34,981 bases of DNA from Clostridia bacterium (GTDB taxonomy: Bacteria; Bacillota; Clostridia; Oscillospirales; CAG-382), in contig JAFSCS010000022.1 in NCBI GenBank assembly GCA_017436675.1, positions 1 to 34,981 of the forward strand, read 5' to 3'. The position numbers and the translations under genes are program-made. Positions 14,784 through 25,051 of this stretch are shown piece by piece. Numbering within the stretch: the first letter of the stretch is position 1; each line of letters opens with the position of its first letter. The notes beneath the pieces were generated by a model. The model was given only the letters and a program-made list of their open reading frames with translations. It made no database searches and was not told the DNA's origin.

Positions 14784-15809
14784 TTAAGAGCAATATTTCG
14801 CAATAAACTCGTCTGTACCGAGCTTATTCACCAATCTTTGCAACGCTTCGACCACGTTAGGATCGAATTGAGCTCCCTTACATCTTTCGATCTCAGCCAT
14901 CGTTTTCTCAAAGCCGAGACTTTTTCTGTAGGAACGGTTGGATATCATTGCATCAAACGAATCGGCAACGGAGGTGATCCTTGCTTCGATGCTTATTCTG
15001 TCGCCGGAAAGTCTATCGGGATATCCGTTTCCGTCGTAGCGTTCGTGATGCTGTCTGATTATTGAGAGCATCTCCTTGAAGGGAGAATATTCGCTTAGTA
15101 TTCGTTCGCCATCGACAGGATGCTTTTTTATTTCTTCAAATTCATCCGGTGTCAAGGGTCCGTTTTTCAAGAGGATAGAATCTTTTACACCGATCTTTCC
15201 GATATCGTGGAAAAGACCTGCTATTCTTATCTTTTCGACCTTCTCGTCGTCCATTCCCAGCTCCTTGGCTAAAGCTGCTGCCAGCTCGGACACGCGCTCG
15301 GAATGACCTTTTGTTTCTTTATCTCTTGTTTCGACGACGTTTCTTAAGATATCTATCGTTTGCATATATGCGCTCGAAAGACTTTCTTGATATTCTTTAA
15401 TAACTCGCATTTGACGGATCGATTTTACGCACGATTCAACGAGGAGCTCGAGTTGGTCGAATCTTTCATTTTTTTCATAGTATCCTTGGATGTCAAGCTG
15501 ACGGATAGTTTTTACGGGTGGTGCCATACTCTTATGCCCAGTCAGCAAAACGATAAAGATATCCTTGTTGAATTTTCTTACCTCTTCAACAACTTGGTCG
15601 CCACAGATCGGGCTCATCAAAAAGTCAAGAAGGAGGATATCGTATGACGATTCGCGGATACGCTCGATCGCTTTCAGCGGATCGTTTTCTACGTCGACCT
15701 CATAGCCCGAACGATTGAAATATGCTTTTATCGTTGACGTTATTATCGGGTCGTCATCAAGAGTCAATATCGATATTTGATTTTCAAAGGTTTTCTTATT
15801 TTTTCTCAT
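14784..15809 (-). CDS. Response regulator with HD-GYP output (c-di-GMP phosphodiesterase type)
   Basis: A 341-residue two-domain regulator. The receiver domain (about 11-125) has the acidic pocket DDD (18-20), phospho-acceptor Asp62, Thr90 and Lys113. The HD-GYP domain (about 150-340) has H169 in GHSERV, the HD pair 201-202 in FHDIGKIG, HH 254-255 and an intact GYP (262-264) in YDGNGYPD. Metal-ligand positions look complete, so degradation of cyclic di-GMP is likely. The start at 15809 has GGAG about 11 nt upstream and shares one base with the stop of the histidine kinase gene (TAATG). The kinase is therefore its natural partner, and phosphorylation may set phosphodiesterase activity. Confidence 0.93.
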   Translation of the reverse strand: MRKNKKTFENQISILTLDDDPIITSTIKAYFNRSGYEVDVENDPLKAIERIRESSYDILLLDFLMSPICGDQVVEEVRKFNKDIFIVLLTGHKSMAPPVKTIRQLDIQGYYEKNERFDQLELLVESCVKSIRQMRVIKEYQESLSSAYMQTIDILRNVVETRDKETKGHSERVSELAAALAKELGMDDEKVEKIRIAGLFHDIGKIGVKDSILLKNGPLTPDEFEEIKKHPVDGERILSEYSPFKEMLSIIRQHHERYDGNGYPDRLSGDRISIEARITSVADSFDAMISNRSYRKSLGFEKTMAEIERCKGAQFDPNVVEALQRLVNKLGTDEFIAKYCS

Positions 15810-17692
15810 TATTGATCTTCTCCATTTGATGCTGTTGCAGTACGAATATGTACTATATCCAACGGGATCCTGATACCAAAGGTGCTTCCTCCGCCCTCTC
15901 GGTTTTCTCCCCACATTTCTCCGTTGAATTTACCTCTGATAACCGCGTTGGACATATAGAGTCCCAAGCCTGTGCCCAGTGCTCCCTTGCTGGTTACCAT
16001 TGATTTGAATAGCTTCGCCAATACGTTTTCCGGAACGCCTGTACCTCGGTCGTTAACAAGGATCTCCAAATTTGTGTCATCGTGTTTTACGACGAGATCT
16101 ATATCTCCGCCGCCAACTTGCTTTTGAGCATAGATAGAATTGCTCAGCAGGTTTCCGATTACTTGGATCAAGTTATTTATATCACCTTGCAACGAGATCT
16201 CCTCGCTTTTATCATAGGTGATATTCAACCGACATCCGCTGTTCAAAAGCTCATGACGCATCAAAAGGGTGCATCGTTTCAGCATTTCGTCTATTGTGAA
16301 GGTTATTTTATCATCTGTACTGATGTTTGCAGCTTGACCTTTTATCGCGGTTATGATATCTGACATATATGCGGTAGATTCCTTTACCTTAGAGAACCAA
16401 TCCTTCATTTCGTCGTATATCTCGCGATAGTCGTCTGCGGTAACATCGCTGTCAGTGAGACTTTCCTCACACTCTTCAACGAGATTTTCGGCTGCCGAGA
16501 TACATCCGGAAATACTCATTATCGGTGTTTTGAGGTTGTGCGCCAATCCGCCGATCATCTGACCGAGGAAAGCGAAACGCTCTTGCTCCATCATTCGCTC
16601 TTGGCTATCCTGGAGACGTTTCATACTTTCGCGAAGCTGTGTTATATCCTTGAACAATACGACGTATCCGGTTATTTGGCCATACAGCTCCAAGGGAGAG
16701 ACGTCGACGACAAAATAATATTTTTTCGAAACGTCATTTACTGTAAACGTGACGGATTGCTCATACGAGATATGGCTTTCGCCTTCTTTACTCGAATCAA
16801 CAGCGGCTAAAAGGCTGTATATTACGTTTTTTTGGGAGCTCTCACCTATTTTCAGGCAATCGCTCAGCTTTGTTCCTTCGACTATTCCGTATTCTTTTCC
16901 AAAAAGCTCTTGGAAGCTACGGTTATATTTGACAACAAGTCCCGTTTCGCTGAGCACGATATAGCTATCTGAAATAGCGTTCAGTACGTGCTGTGTAGCT
17001 ATCGGGCTGATGTCAAGCACGTGAAGCTGGAATATTGCGATCCCGTTGAAGATCAACGTCACCATAAAGCTGAGTGGTGTTGCGGTTATCGGTATATCCT
17101 GTCCGCTGAACGTAGCAGCCACACTGACCAAAAAGGGACAGAGACCGCTTATTATAAACATCACGCACTGCTTCCAATACAAAGACGTTTTATTCTTCAA
17201 GCCGAAGCGGATCATATATACTATACCGGATATCAAGAAGATATAGTTGAAAGCACCGCTAACGAGAATATACGGTCCAAATATGATCTCACTTTTTACG
17301 ACCGAAAACTCGACGTAATACAAATGGTGGAGTGGGTTCGTCCAAGATATCAAGACTGTTATCAGCGGGAAGATGAAAAGAAGCTTCATCCACGTCTTCA
17401 TTTTCTCGTAGCCTTCGACGAAGGATATTGCGATACACAGATAGAGTGGCGACATCAACGCTCCGCCGGGTTGCATCAAGCAGTCCAAAAAGAACATCAA
17501 GTCGTTATTATCTGTTCCGACAAATCGCATTATTATCAACGGGATGACCCATGATGAATACGCCAGAGACAAAAAGAGGAACAATTTATTCAGTAGAGCG
17601 CGTTTTTTTTGCGTTTTTCTGCTCCAAACGATAAAATACGCCACTATTATCAAAGATATGGAAAATATAACTACCGAAAGAGCTGATACCAT
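15809..17692 (-). CDS. 7TM-PAS sensor histidine kinase
   Basis: A 627-residue membrane kinase. About seven hydrophobic segments fill residues 5-225, matching the histidine-kinase 7TM input region seen in Firmicutes and spirochaetes. A PAS domain follows (about 235-350: ISDSYIVLSETGLVVKYN). The dimerisation/phospho-acceptor helix has His385 in GGLAHNLKTPIMS, and a full HATPase follows (N-box NLLSNSIYA, then NDRGTGVPE, GTGLGLYMSN). The H-box reads HNLKTP and not the common HE(I/L)(R/K)(N/T)P. It starts 3 bp after the NRPS stop with GGGGAA as ribosome site and overlaps the HD-GYP regulator by one base. It may sense a membrane-soluble signal, possibly the pathway's own lipopeptide product, but that is inference. 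Confidence 0.92.
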   Translation of the reverse strand: MVSALSVVIFSISLIIVAYFIVWSRKTQKKRALLNKLFLFLSLAYSSWVIPLIIMRFVGTDNNDLMFFLDCLMQPGGALMSPLYLCIAISFVEGYEKMKTWMKLLFIFPLITVLISWTNPLHHLYYVEFSVVKSEIIFGPYILVSGAFNYIFLISGIVYMIRFGLKNKTSLYWKQCVMFIISGLCPFLVSVAATFSGQDIPITATPLSFMVTLIFNGIAIFQLHVLDISPIATQHVLNAISDSYIVLSETGLVVKYNRSFQELFGKEYGIVEGTKLSDCLKIGESSQKNVIYSLLAAVDSSKEGESHISYEQSVTFTVNDVSKKYYFVVDVSPLELYGQITGYVVLFKDITQLRESMKRLQDSQERMMEQERFAFLGQMIGGLAHNLKTPIMSISGCISAAENLVEECEESLTDSDVTADDYREIYDEMKDWFSKVKESTAYMSDIITAIKGQAANISTDDKITFTIDEMLKRCTLLMRHELLNSGCRLNITYDKSEEISLQGDINNLIQVIGNLLSNSIYAQKQVGGGDIDLVVKHDDTNLEILVNDRGTGVPENVLAKLFKSMVTSKGALGTGLGLYMSNAVIRGKFNGEMWGENREGGGSTFGIRIPLDIVHIRTATASNGEDQ

Positions 17693-17695
17693 CTG

Positions 17696-20600
17696 TTATT
17701 CCCCTTTCCAAAACTCACGAAGAACGGTTTTGACGTCGATCGGTGAGGTTTCTGCTCCGAGCATCTTCAAAGTCTCTGTTGTTTGCTCGTTTGTAACTTT
17801 TACGTTTGTATTTATTGAATTTGAATTGATGGAATTCAACAATATTGCCCAAAGAGCTCCGTCTATTTTCGAGGAGTTATCTCTCAGTGCTACATAGAAG
17901 TCGTTCATATTCACTATTTTGTTATTTTCGTTTAGTGACAAGAACACCTTCTCAAGAGTCGGAGGCTCGGGATTCATAATATGAAATACGGTATTATCCG
18001 TGTTTTTCAAAAGAACTACCTCTCTTGCACTCCTGTCGATCGGCATCAGGTCGATCCTTGAATCCTTAACGCTATTCGGGATCACGCCAAGCTGTGTATA
18101 CCCCTTCATCGTCAGATAAAACGCGTTTGTTTCGGGATCCTTTTGGAATTTGCCGTCGGTTTCTCTTCCGACAAGTCTTCCGAGTCGAAAGATCTTTGCA
18201 GAAAGTCCGCAATCGATCGCTTCAAAGACGGCTTTTTCTGCAAGATATTTACTTTTTACATAAATATTGCTTTTCCAATCTTGACCAACGTCAAGGTCGT
18301 TTTCGGTAAAGGTCACGTCATTTTGACATTCACCGCTGACGCTGCACGTTGAGATATGGTAGAATTTAGAACCGCTGATTTTTGAGATCGCGATCATATT
18401 TTCTGTGCCGCCAACGTTTGTTGCCATATACTCATCAACATTTGATGCATAATGGCGTACGTCTGCTGCGCAATGATATATCTCGTCTATTTTTGTTGCA
18501 AGATCTTCATATTCCGCTTCAGTCATTCCGAGGCTTGATGAGCTTATATCTGCTTTTATTACAGATATTCTTTTCATCATTTCTTCTGCTTTTTCCTCGC
18601 CAAAATACCAAGCGAGTGTATTTTTCATTCTTGCGACGTCGCCATCACGAAGAAGGCAGATAAGATCTTTTTCTTCCCTTTCGAGCAATTCCTTTACAAC
18701 ATGTGCTCCGAAAAAGCCCGTTGCACCGCTGACGAGTGTTTTTTTCTCGTTACAGTATTCTATAGTCTCGAGGGTTTTTCCGTCAGCGTTGAAAAATCTT
18801 ACTTGATCCGCTATCGTTTGATTTTGATAGAACTCGGAGAGAGACATTTCAAGCTTATCGTTATAGAATCTACTCAAAACGTTAAGTGCTCCCATCGACG
18901 TACCGCCGACGTTGAAGAACGACGCATTTATATCGCTGACCGATCCGCTGAGGACGGAATTCCAGACGCTCATTACGTATTCTTCATTGACATTGACCAA
19001 GCGTTTCGGCTCAGCAATAGTCGTTATTTCGTCATTATCGTCCATTATCGGTGTTTTTTCGAGTATGACGGTATGACGTTTTGATGCCATTTCACGCAAG
19101 GTCATAACATCGATCTTATTCGTTGCGGTCAAGGGCATTTTATCTAACCATATGATCCTCGAGGGGATCATATATGGCGGAAGTACTTTTTTTATTGACT
19201 CGAATATCTTCGCGTCGGTAAGTGAAGGATCGGCTGTATAGAAGGTGCAAAGCTCCATCGATCCATCCTCTTTTTTGAGTGCAACTGTTGATGCCTGGAC
19301 GTTTTCGGCAAGGTTCTCGATCGCAACGTTGATCTCGCTGAGTTCAACACGCTGACCGTTCAATTTTACCTGTTGGTCGCGCCTTCCGATATAGTCAAAT
19401 CTTCCGTCGAGTCGGAGGCGAACGATATCACCGCTGCGATACATTTTCTCGCCGCTGAACAAGATATCATCAACGAATGACTCATTTGTGAGGTCATCTC
19501 TTCCGATATATCCGCTAGACAAGCATTCACCTGCGATATACATTTCTCCGCAGCCTGTCGGGATGACAGGTGACATATTTTCGTCAAGTACATACGTCCT
19601 GGTATTTTGGAGCGGTGAGCCTATCGTAATATGCTCTCCTCTTCTCAGGTGCTCCATTGTTGTAAATACTGTCGCTTCGGTCGGTCCATACATATTCATC
19701 AGCATTCCGTCGGAATGGTCATAGAATTTATTGACAAGACGGTCTGTTACGACTTCTCCGCCGAGCAACACGATCTTTATATATTTTGCGGCTTTTTGGA
19801 ACGCCTCGTTCTCAAGACACATAGAAAGCCTTGCGGGAGTCATTTCAAAAACGCTTGTTTGGTAGGTTTCAACGAGAGATGCCAATTTCCACGGCAGCAT
19901 CATTTCTTCCTCGTCTGCAAGTACGACCGTCCTTCCGAGTGCGAGTGCTATCAACGTCTCCACGACGAAGCAATCGAACACGGAGTTAGTTGAGCAAAGG
20001 ACATTTCCTTCGATGGTGCTCAACAATGCTTTCATTTGGGAATATAGGTTGGATACAGAACGATGACGCAATTTAACGCCCTTCGGACGTCCTGTCGAGC
20101 CGGAGGTGAACAAAACGTTGCAAACGCTGTCATTTGTCGGAGCAAGACGACGTTGATCCACCGATTCACCGAGCGGAAGCAAGGTTATTTCAAACACATT
20201 CTCGTTATCGACAAGGTTTTCGGGAAGAGTTACGTTTTCATCGATCAACATCAATCTCGCGCCCGAGTCTTGCATCATATAATTGATCCTTGCCTTCGGG
20301 AAGGAGTCAAGAACGAACATATACGTGCATCCGGCCTTCAAGACACCGTACATTGCGGCGATCATATCAGGAGTACGTTTCAAGCAAAGAGCGACACACT
20401 CGCCTTTTTCGATGCCTTTTTGCTCGATATAGTCTGCAATTCTGCTCGCACGCTTTTCGATTTTTTTGAACGTTACTCTTTCACCGTGGTAGATCACGGC
20501 GGTCTCATCACGTTTCAAAGCTATTGTGCTTTGCAAAATCTTATGGATCGGGCGATTCAAAAACGGGGTGACCTTATAGTTAGGTGCATCGAGATACTTT

Positions 20601-23600
20601 TCTTGGTCTTCCGCTGTCATTATTCTGACATCGGAAAGAAGGGTATTTTTCTCCTTTATCAATTCGGACGCTATATTTCTTATACAATTAGCATAGAATT
20701 CTATCGTTTCATTTTTGAACAGACTTGTTGCATAGGAAAATCCGAGCGATACTCGATCGTTCTTTTTCGAAAGCTCCAAGATCATATCCATTTTTACACT
20801 ACCAGTATTGATGGGCATCAATTCCATTTTTACGTCACCGACAGAAAGACGATCAACGTTTACGGGACTTTGAGTCATCATTACTTGATAGAGTGCGTTT
20901 TGCTCGCCGCGAGGAAGCGAGAGCACGTTTATTATTTCTTCAAGTGTCACATGTTGGTTATCGAGCATTGAGGTGACTTCATCTGAAACCGATCTCAACC
21001 ATTCCTCCACCGTCATTTCGCCGTTCAGCTTCAATCTCAGCGGCAAGGTGTTGATAAAAGGTCCGCATACTTTTGACGTTCCGACGATATCGCGGCCTGC
21101 GACAGGTGCGCCGATGAGTATATCCTTTTTGCCTGAAACTGCTGACAAAAGCATAGCGTATGATGCTAAAAGGATAGAATATTCGGTTATACCGTTCTCT
21201 TGACAGTATGATTCCAAAGCCCTGCTCTCTTTTTCGCTGAGAAGGACTTCATAAGTTTTTCCTTTATAATCAAATTTTTTCGGTCTCGGAAGATCTCCGA
21301 CAAGCTCAAGCTTCTCGGGGAGAGACTCGAGGTGAGTCTTCCAATACTCAAGCATTTCGGTATTTTTTTGGTCTTTATTTATCGCGTCAAGGTAATCGTA
21401 ATAGTCACACTCAACGTTTGTTGCTTCTTTTTTATACGCTTTATCGATTCTTTGGAGGATTATCGGAGTCGTTAAGCCGTCGCCTATGATATGGTGACTG
21501 TCAACGAAGAGATAGCTCTCATCAAGCGGAGACGTCCATATACCTGCTCGCAACAACGGAGCTTCGGAGAGGTTGAAGGGACGAACGAAATTTTTCGATG
21601 CTTCTTCAAATGAATTACCCAAAACAGTTTCAAGCTTGAAGCAGACGTTATCAAGAATACGCGCAACGACACCGCTTTCGGTTTGGACGAAAGCTGTTCT
21701 GAAGATGGCGTCTTCTTTTATCAAGGTCACGAATGCGTTTTCAAGAAGCTCGAGATCGGGCATTTTTTCCAATTTAAACGCGCCGCACATATTATAGGAA
21801 TATCCGTCGGTATCGAGCATTGACTGAACGTAGATGCCTTGTTGAATCGCGCTCAGCGGATAGGCCGATCTTTTATTTGTTTTCACGAGGGATATTTCAA
21901 GCTTATTTCTATCGGTCGGGCGTGATATCGGATGAGGTGCTTCACCGTTGAGGTATGCGGACAGCTTCACTGCCGTTCTGCAAGCATAGAGATCGGCGAT
22001 ACGAAGCTTTTTCGACAGGCTTTCCTCGATCTCCAAAACACACTGCATTGCATTCAAGGAGTTTCCGCCATTTTTAAAGAAATCGCTTCCACCGTGGATA
22101 GAATCATTATTCAGAACTTTTTTGAATATTTCAAGGATACGCTCTGCATTTTGGCTGAGTTGATCATAAACGATCTCATCATCGAAGCACGGAGTCGGAA
22201 GCGCCGACTCATCAATTTTGCCGTTTGCATTCATCGGCATTGAATCGACGCGCAACACGAAGGACGGGATCATATATTCGGGAAGATACGTTGCCGTATG
22301 GGCAAGAAGGTCACTTTCATTGAGCTCAGTCTCGGAGCAGTAATACACTCCGATCTCCTCGGTGTCATTGACCTTACATATTTTTGCATAAGCCGACAAT
22401 ACGCCCGTAAAGGATTCGACGCAGGAAGCGATCTCTCCGAGCTCGATCCTTAAGCCGCGCAATTTGATCTGGCTGTCTGCTCTGCCGGTCAACACGATCT
22501 CGCCGTTTGGTGTCCAATACGCGATATCGCCCGTATCATAGATACGATCGTTGCTAACGAACGGGTTACGGCGGAACATTTTATCGGTCAACTCGGAATT
22601 ATTACGATATCCGTTTCCTACACATTTTCCGCCAACGAACAATCTTCCGCTGCCGCCTATCGGCAATGGGTTGAGCCATTGGTCGAGGACGTACATTTTA
22701 CAGTTGCCCATCGGAGTACCGATGGTAATTTTATCGGCGTGAGAAAGCTCCTTCATACTTACCGCAACGGTAGTTTCTGAAGGTCCATATTGATTATATA
22801 TACGTGCATTTGTGCACATTTTGAGCTTTTTGAGTAATTCTGTTGGGAAATGCTCGCCGCCACAGACGATGCTTTCCATTCTCCACATTACTTTTTTGAA
22901 GGTTTTGTTACTTAAAAGCACGCTAAGGCGAGACGGCGTCATCGAGAAAAATCCGACTGCATAGCTGTTCATAAGCTCTGCGAGGCGTTCGGGTGACTCG
23001 AGGTCGCTGTTTGTCGGGAAAACGATCGTTCTGCCGTTAACGAGCGCAACGATGCTCTCAAGCATAAATGCATCAAAGCCAACGTTACATACGGACAATA
23101 CTGCTCCGCTTGCATAGACGGATCTCATCTCTTCGCAGAGGTTCAAAAGGTTACGTTGTGTAATTTCAACGCCTTTAGGCTCGCCGGTGCTACCGGAGGT
23201 ATAGACGACGTATGCTAATTTATCGCCCTTAGACATTTCCTCACACTGAGGTCTGATAGTCGGGATACCGTATGCTTCATCGACGACGTCAAGCGTTATG
23301 ATCGTTGTATCACATTCGCCGAGGCGTTTTTTTCCGCTTTCATCGGTTATGAGCAAAGCGGCACCGCTCTTATTTAATATCGTCTTTATACGTTCCTTCG
23401 GCAAAGAGTCCGACAAAAGAATAAATGCGTGTTCTTGTTGGAGTGTGCCGAGCATAGCGGCAGGAAGATCGAATTTTCTCGGAAGCATTATTGCAACGAG
23501 CTCGTTTTCACCGTTTACTGCTTCGCTGATGGCAGAGGCAAACTGAGCGCTTCTGTGCAACAGTGTTCCGTAGGTCATACGTTCACCGTTATGAATGATC

Positions 23601-25024
23601 GCTGCTCTGTTGAGATATTTTCTGCTATTTTTAAGCACAGCTTCATAGACGGAACGATCTTCGAGATATTTTTCCGTCTTATTGAAGGTATAGAGCACCT
23701 TTTCCTTTTCTTCAAGCGACAAAACGTTGAGAGAATGGATAGGGCTATCGGGCGAGGACAAGGCTTCGCTGAGGATATGGCACAAGTTATTGTGGAGAGC
23801 AGTTATCTCGGTCTCCGTGAAATACTGCGCCAGATAATCGTAGTCTACGGCATACTGCTGGTGATCCTTCAAATTGGTGAGATGGATCGTCAGCTGTTCA
23901 GCCTGATATCCGCAATAATGCCATCTGCCGCTAAGATGGACAGAAGCATCGCGGCTTTCGTATATTTTGCTGTCTTGGTAAGAAAGGGCGATGTTGAAAA
24001 GTCTTCCTTCCTTATTTGACAATTCACATATTTTCGAATAGGGATAACGTTGGTGACGAAGGAGCTCGTACCATTTATCCATAAGATCTTCGTTAAAGGT
24101 ATTGAGAGTCCAAGAATCGTCTATCTCGTTATAGAACGGCAAGGTGGTCACGAACATACCCGTGCTTTGCTTAAACTCATAGCTTGTACGGTTAAAGATC
24201 GGAACTCCTATTGTAAATCTATCGGCGCCGCCGTTACGTTTAAAGTAGATCGCGAGAGCCATATAGAACACGGCAAAGGGCGCGACTCTTTTTTCTTCGC
24301 AGAACGAGAAGATGGCGTGGTTGATTATTTGGGGCAGCTCGAAGCTCATTCGTCTTCCGACAGGGCTTGTTGATGCTCCGCTTATATTTTTCAAGGACGA
24401 GGGCTCGCCGATGTTTTCGACTATGCTTTTCCAATAGCTTTCATCACGGCTGTATGCCTTCGAGGACATATAGTCGAGCTCCTCTTGAACGTGGAGACGG
24501 TAATCGGGTGTTTCATCGAGCGAGAGCTCGTCTCCCTTTAACAATTCGAGATAGGTCTTTCCTATCTTATTGCAGATCATTATCTGTGACCAGCCGTCAG
24601 AGATGATATGGTGCAATTTCACAAGGATGCCGCCGCTGTTTTCGGAGTCACGGAAAAGGACAAAGCGATAGAGAGGGCCGCCTTCAAGTGGGATCAGCTC
24701 TCTTGTTACAGCGTTTTCCCAATTCTCGATACCTTCCCCGCTTGTATTTGTAAAGTCATAGACGGGAAATTCCTCTTTCGAAAACGGGGCGTGGTACTGC
24801 ATCATCTCGCCATCAACGTTGACCAATTGAGTACGCAAGGACGGATCGCTTTCGACAACACGGTTGATGCTTTGCTGGAGTGCAACAAAATCAACTCTTC
24901 CTCGAATGCGTACAGTTGTACTGATGTTGTTGACAGACGTTCCCGCAAAGGCACGTTCGAGGTTCAAAATATTCAGTTGGCTTAACGATAACGGGAAAAG
25001 TTTTTCCCTTGCAATATCCTTCAC
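17696..25024 (-). CDS. Two-module NRPS with terminal thioester reductase (C-A-T-C-A-T-R)
   Basis: A 2442-residue synthetase. C1 spans about 5-440 (HHIISDG near 137). A1 is about 450-940, with YTSGSTGEPKG near 605-616, NQYGPSETT near 745 and a conserved Lys in NANGKID. T1 carries its Ser in GGNSL near 987. C2 is about 1045-1480 (HHIIGDG near 1176). A2 is about 1490-1985, with TSGSTGRPKG near 1640 and MYGPTEAT near 1779. T2 carries its Ser in GGTSM near 2042. The R domain is about 2095-2440, with GATGFFG for NADPH and a YVKSK catalytic pair near 2255. All core motifs look intact. C1 is N-terminal with no preceding module, so it probably takes the acyl group from the ACP. Reductive release would give an N-acyl dipeptide aldehyde. 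There is no epimerase or thioesterase. Translation starts at GTG with AAGGAT upstream. Confidence 0.95.
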   Translation of the reverse strand: MKDIAREKLFPLSLSQLNILNLERAFAGTSVNNISTTVRIRGRVDFVALQQSINRVVESDPSLRTQLVNVDGEMMQYHAPFSKEEFPVYDFTNTSGEGIENWENAVTRELIPLEGGPLYRFVLFRDSENSGGILVKLHHIISDGWSQIMICNKIGKTYLELLKGDELSLDETPDYRLHVQEELDYMSSKAYSRDESYWKSIVENIGEPSSLKNISGASTSPVGRRMSFELPQIINHAIFSFCEEKRVAPFAVFYMALAIYFKRNGGADRFTIGVPIFNRTSYEFKQSTGMFVTTLPFYNEIDDSWTLNTFNEDLMDKWYELLRHQRYPYSKICELSNKEGRLFNIALSYQDSKIYESRDASVHLSGRWHYCGYQAEQLTIHLTNLKDHQQYAVDYDYLAQYFTETEITALHNNLCHILSEALSSPDSPIHSLNVLSLEEKEKVLYTFNKTEKYLEDRSVYEAVLKNSRKYLNRAAIIHNGERMTYGTLLHRSAQFASAISEAVNGENELVAIMLPRKFDLPAAMLGTLQQEHAFILLSDSLPKERIKTILNKSGAALLITDESGKKRLGECDTTIITLDVVDEAYGIPTIRPQCEEMSKGDKLAYVVYTSGSTGEPKGVEITQRNLLNLCEEMRSVYASGAVLSVCNVGFDAFMLESIVALVNGRTIVFPTNSDLESPERLAELMNSYAVGFFSMTPSRLSVLLSNKTFKKVMWRMESIVCGGEHFPTELLKKLKMCTNARIYNQYGPSETTVAVSMKELSHADKITIGTPMGNCKMYVLDQWLNPLPIGGSGRLFVGGKCVGNGYRNNSELTDKMFRRNPFVSNDRIYDTGDIAYWTPNGEIVLTGRADSQIKLRGLRIELGEIASCVESFTGVLSAYAKICKVNDTEEIGVYYCSETELNESDLLAHTATYLPEYMIPSFVLRVDSMPMNANGKIDESALPTPCFDDEIVYDQLSQNAERILEIFKKVLNNDSIHGGSDFFKNGGNSLNAMQCVLEIEESLSKKLRIADLYACRTAVKLSAYLNGEAPHPISRPTDRNKLEISLVKTNKRSAYPLSAIQQGIYVQSMLDTDGYSYNMCGAFKLEKMPDLELLENAFVTLIKEDAIFRTAFVQTESGVVARILDNVCFKLETVLGNSFEEASKNFVRPFNLSEAPLLRAGIWTSPLDESYLFVDSHHIIGDGLTTPIILQRIDKAYKKEATNVECDYYDYLDAINKDQKNTEMLEYWKTHLESLPEKLELVGDLPRPKKFDYKGKTYEVLLSEKESRALESYCQENGITEYSILLASYAMLLSAVSGKKDILIGAPVAGRDIVGTSKVCGPFINTLPLRLKLNGEMTVEEWLRSVSDEVTSMLDNQHVTLEEIINVLSLPRGEQNALYQVMMTQSPVNVDRLSVGDVKMELMPINTGSVKMDMILELSKKNDRVSLGFSYATSLFKNETIEFYANCIRNIASELIKEKNTLLSDVRIMTAEDQEKYLDAPNYKVTPFLNRPIHKILQSTIALKRDETAVIYHGERVTFKKIEKRASRIADYIEQKGIEKGECVALCLKRTPDMIAAMYGVLKAGCTYMFVLDSFPKARINYMMQDSGARLMLIDENVTLPENLVDNENVFEITLLPLGESVDQRRLAPTNDSVCNVLFTSGSTGRPKGVKLRHRSVSNLYSQMKALLSTIEGNVLCSTNSVFDCFVVETLIALALGRTVVLADEEEMMLPWKLASLVETYQTSVFEMTPARLSMCLENEAFQKAAKYIKIVLLGGEVVTDRLVNKFYDHSDGMLMNMYGPTEATVFTTMEHLRRGEHITIGSPLQNTRTYVLDENMSPVIPTGCGEMYIAGECLSSGYIGRDDLTNESFVDDILFSGEKMYRSGDIVRLRLDGRFDYIGRRDQQVKLNGQRVELSEINVAIENLAENVQASTVALKKEDGSMELCTFYTADPSLTDAKIFESIKKVLPPYMIPSRIIWLDKMPLTATNKIDVMTLREMASKRHTVILEKTPIMDDNDEITTIAEPKRLVNVNEEYVMSVWNSVLSGSVSDINASFFNVGGTSMGALNVLSRFYNDKLEMSLSEFYQNQTIADQVRFFNADGKTLETIEYCNEKKTLVSGATGFFGAHVVKELLEREEKDLICLLRDGDVARMKNTLAWYFGEEKAEEMMKRISVIKADISSSSLGMTEAEYEDLATKIDEIYHCAADVRHYASNVDEYMATNVGGTENMIAISKISGSKFYHISTCSVSGECQNDVTFTENDLDVGQDWKSNIYVKSKYLAEKAVFEAIDCGLSAKIFRLGRLVGRETDGKFQKDPETNAFYLTMKGYTQLGVIPNSVKDSRIDLMPIDRSAREVVLLKNTDNTVFHIMNPEPPTLEKVFLSLNENNKIVNMNDFYVALRDNSSKIDGALWAILLNSINSNSINTNVKVTNEQTTETLKMLGAETSPIDVKTVLREFWKGE

Positions 25025-25051
25025 TATCGCTATCCTTCTTTCATATTTCTT

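Noticed and set aside
20063-20971. 302-codon open frame on the plus strand inside the NRPS gene
   Set aside because: It is antisense to the C2/A2 region whose motifs are all intact, has biased composition and no domain, and no ribosome site supports it.
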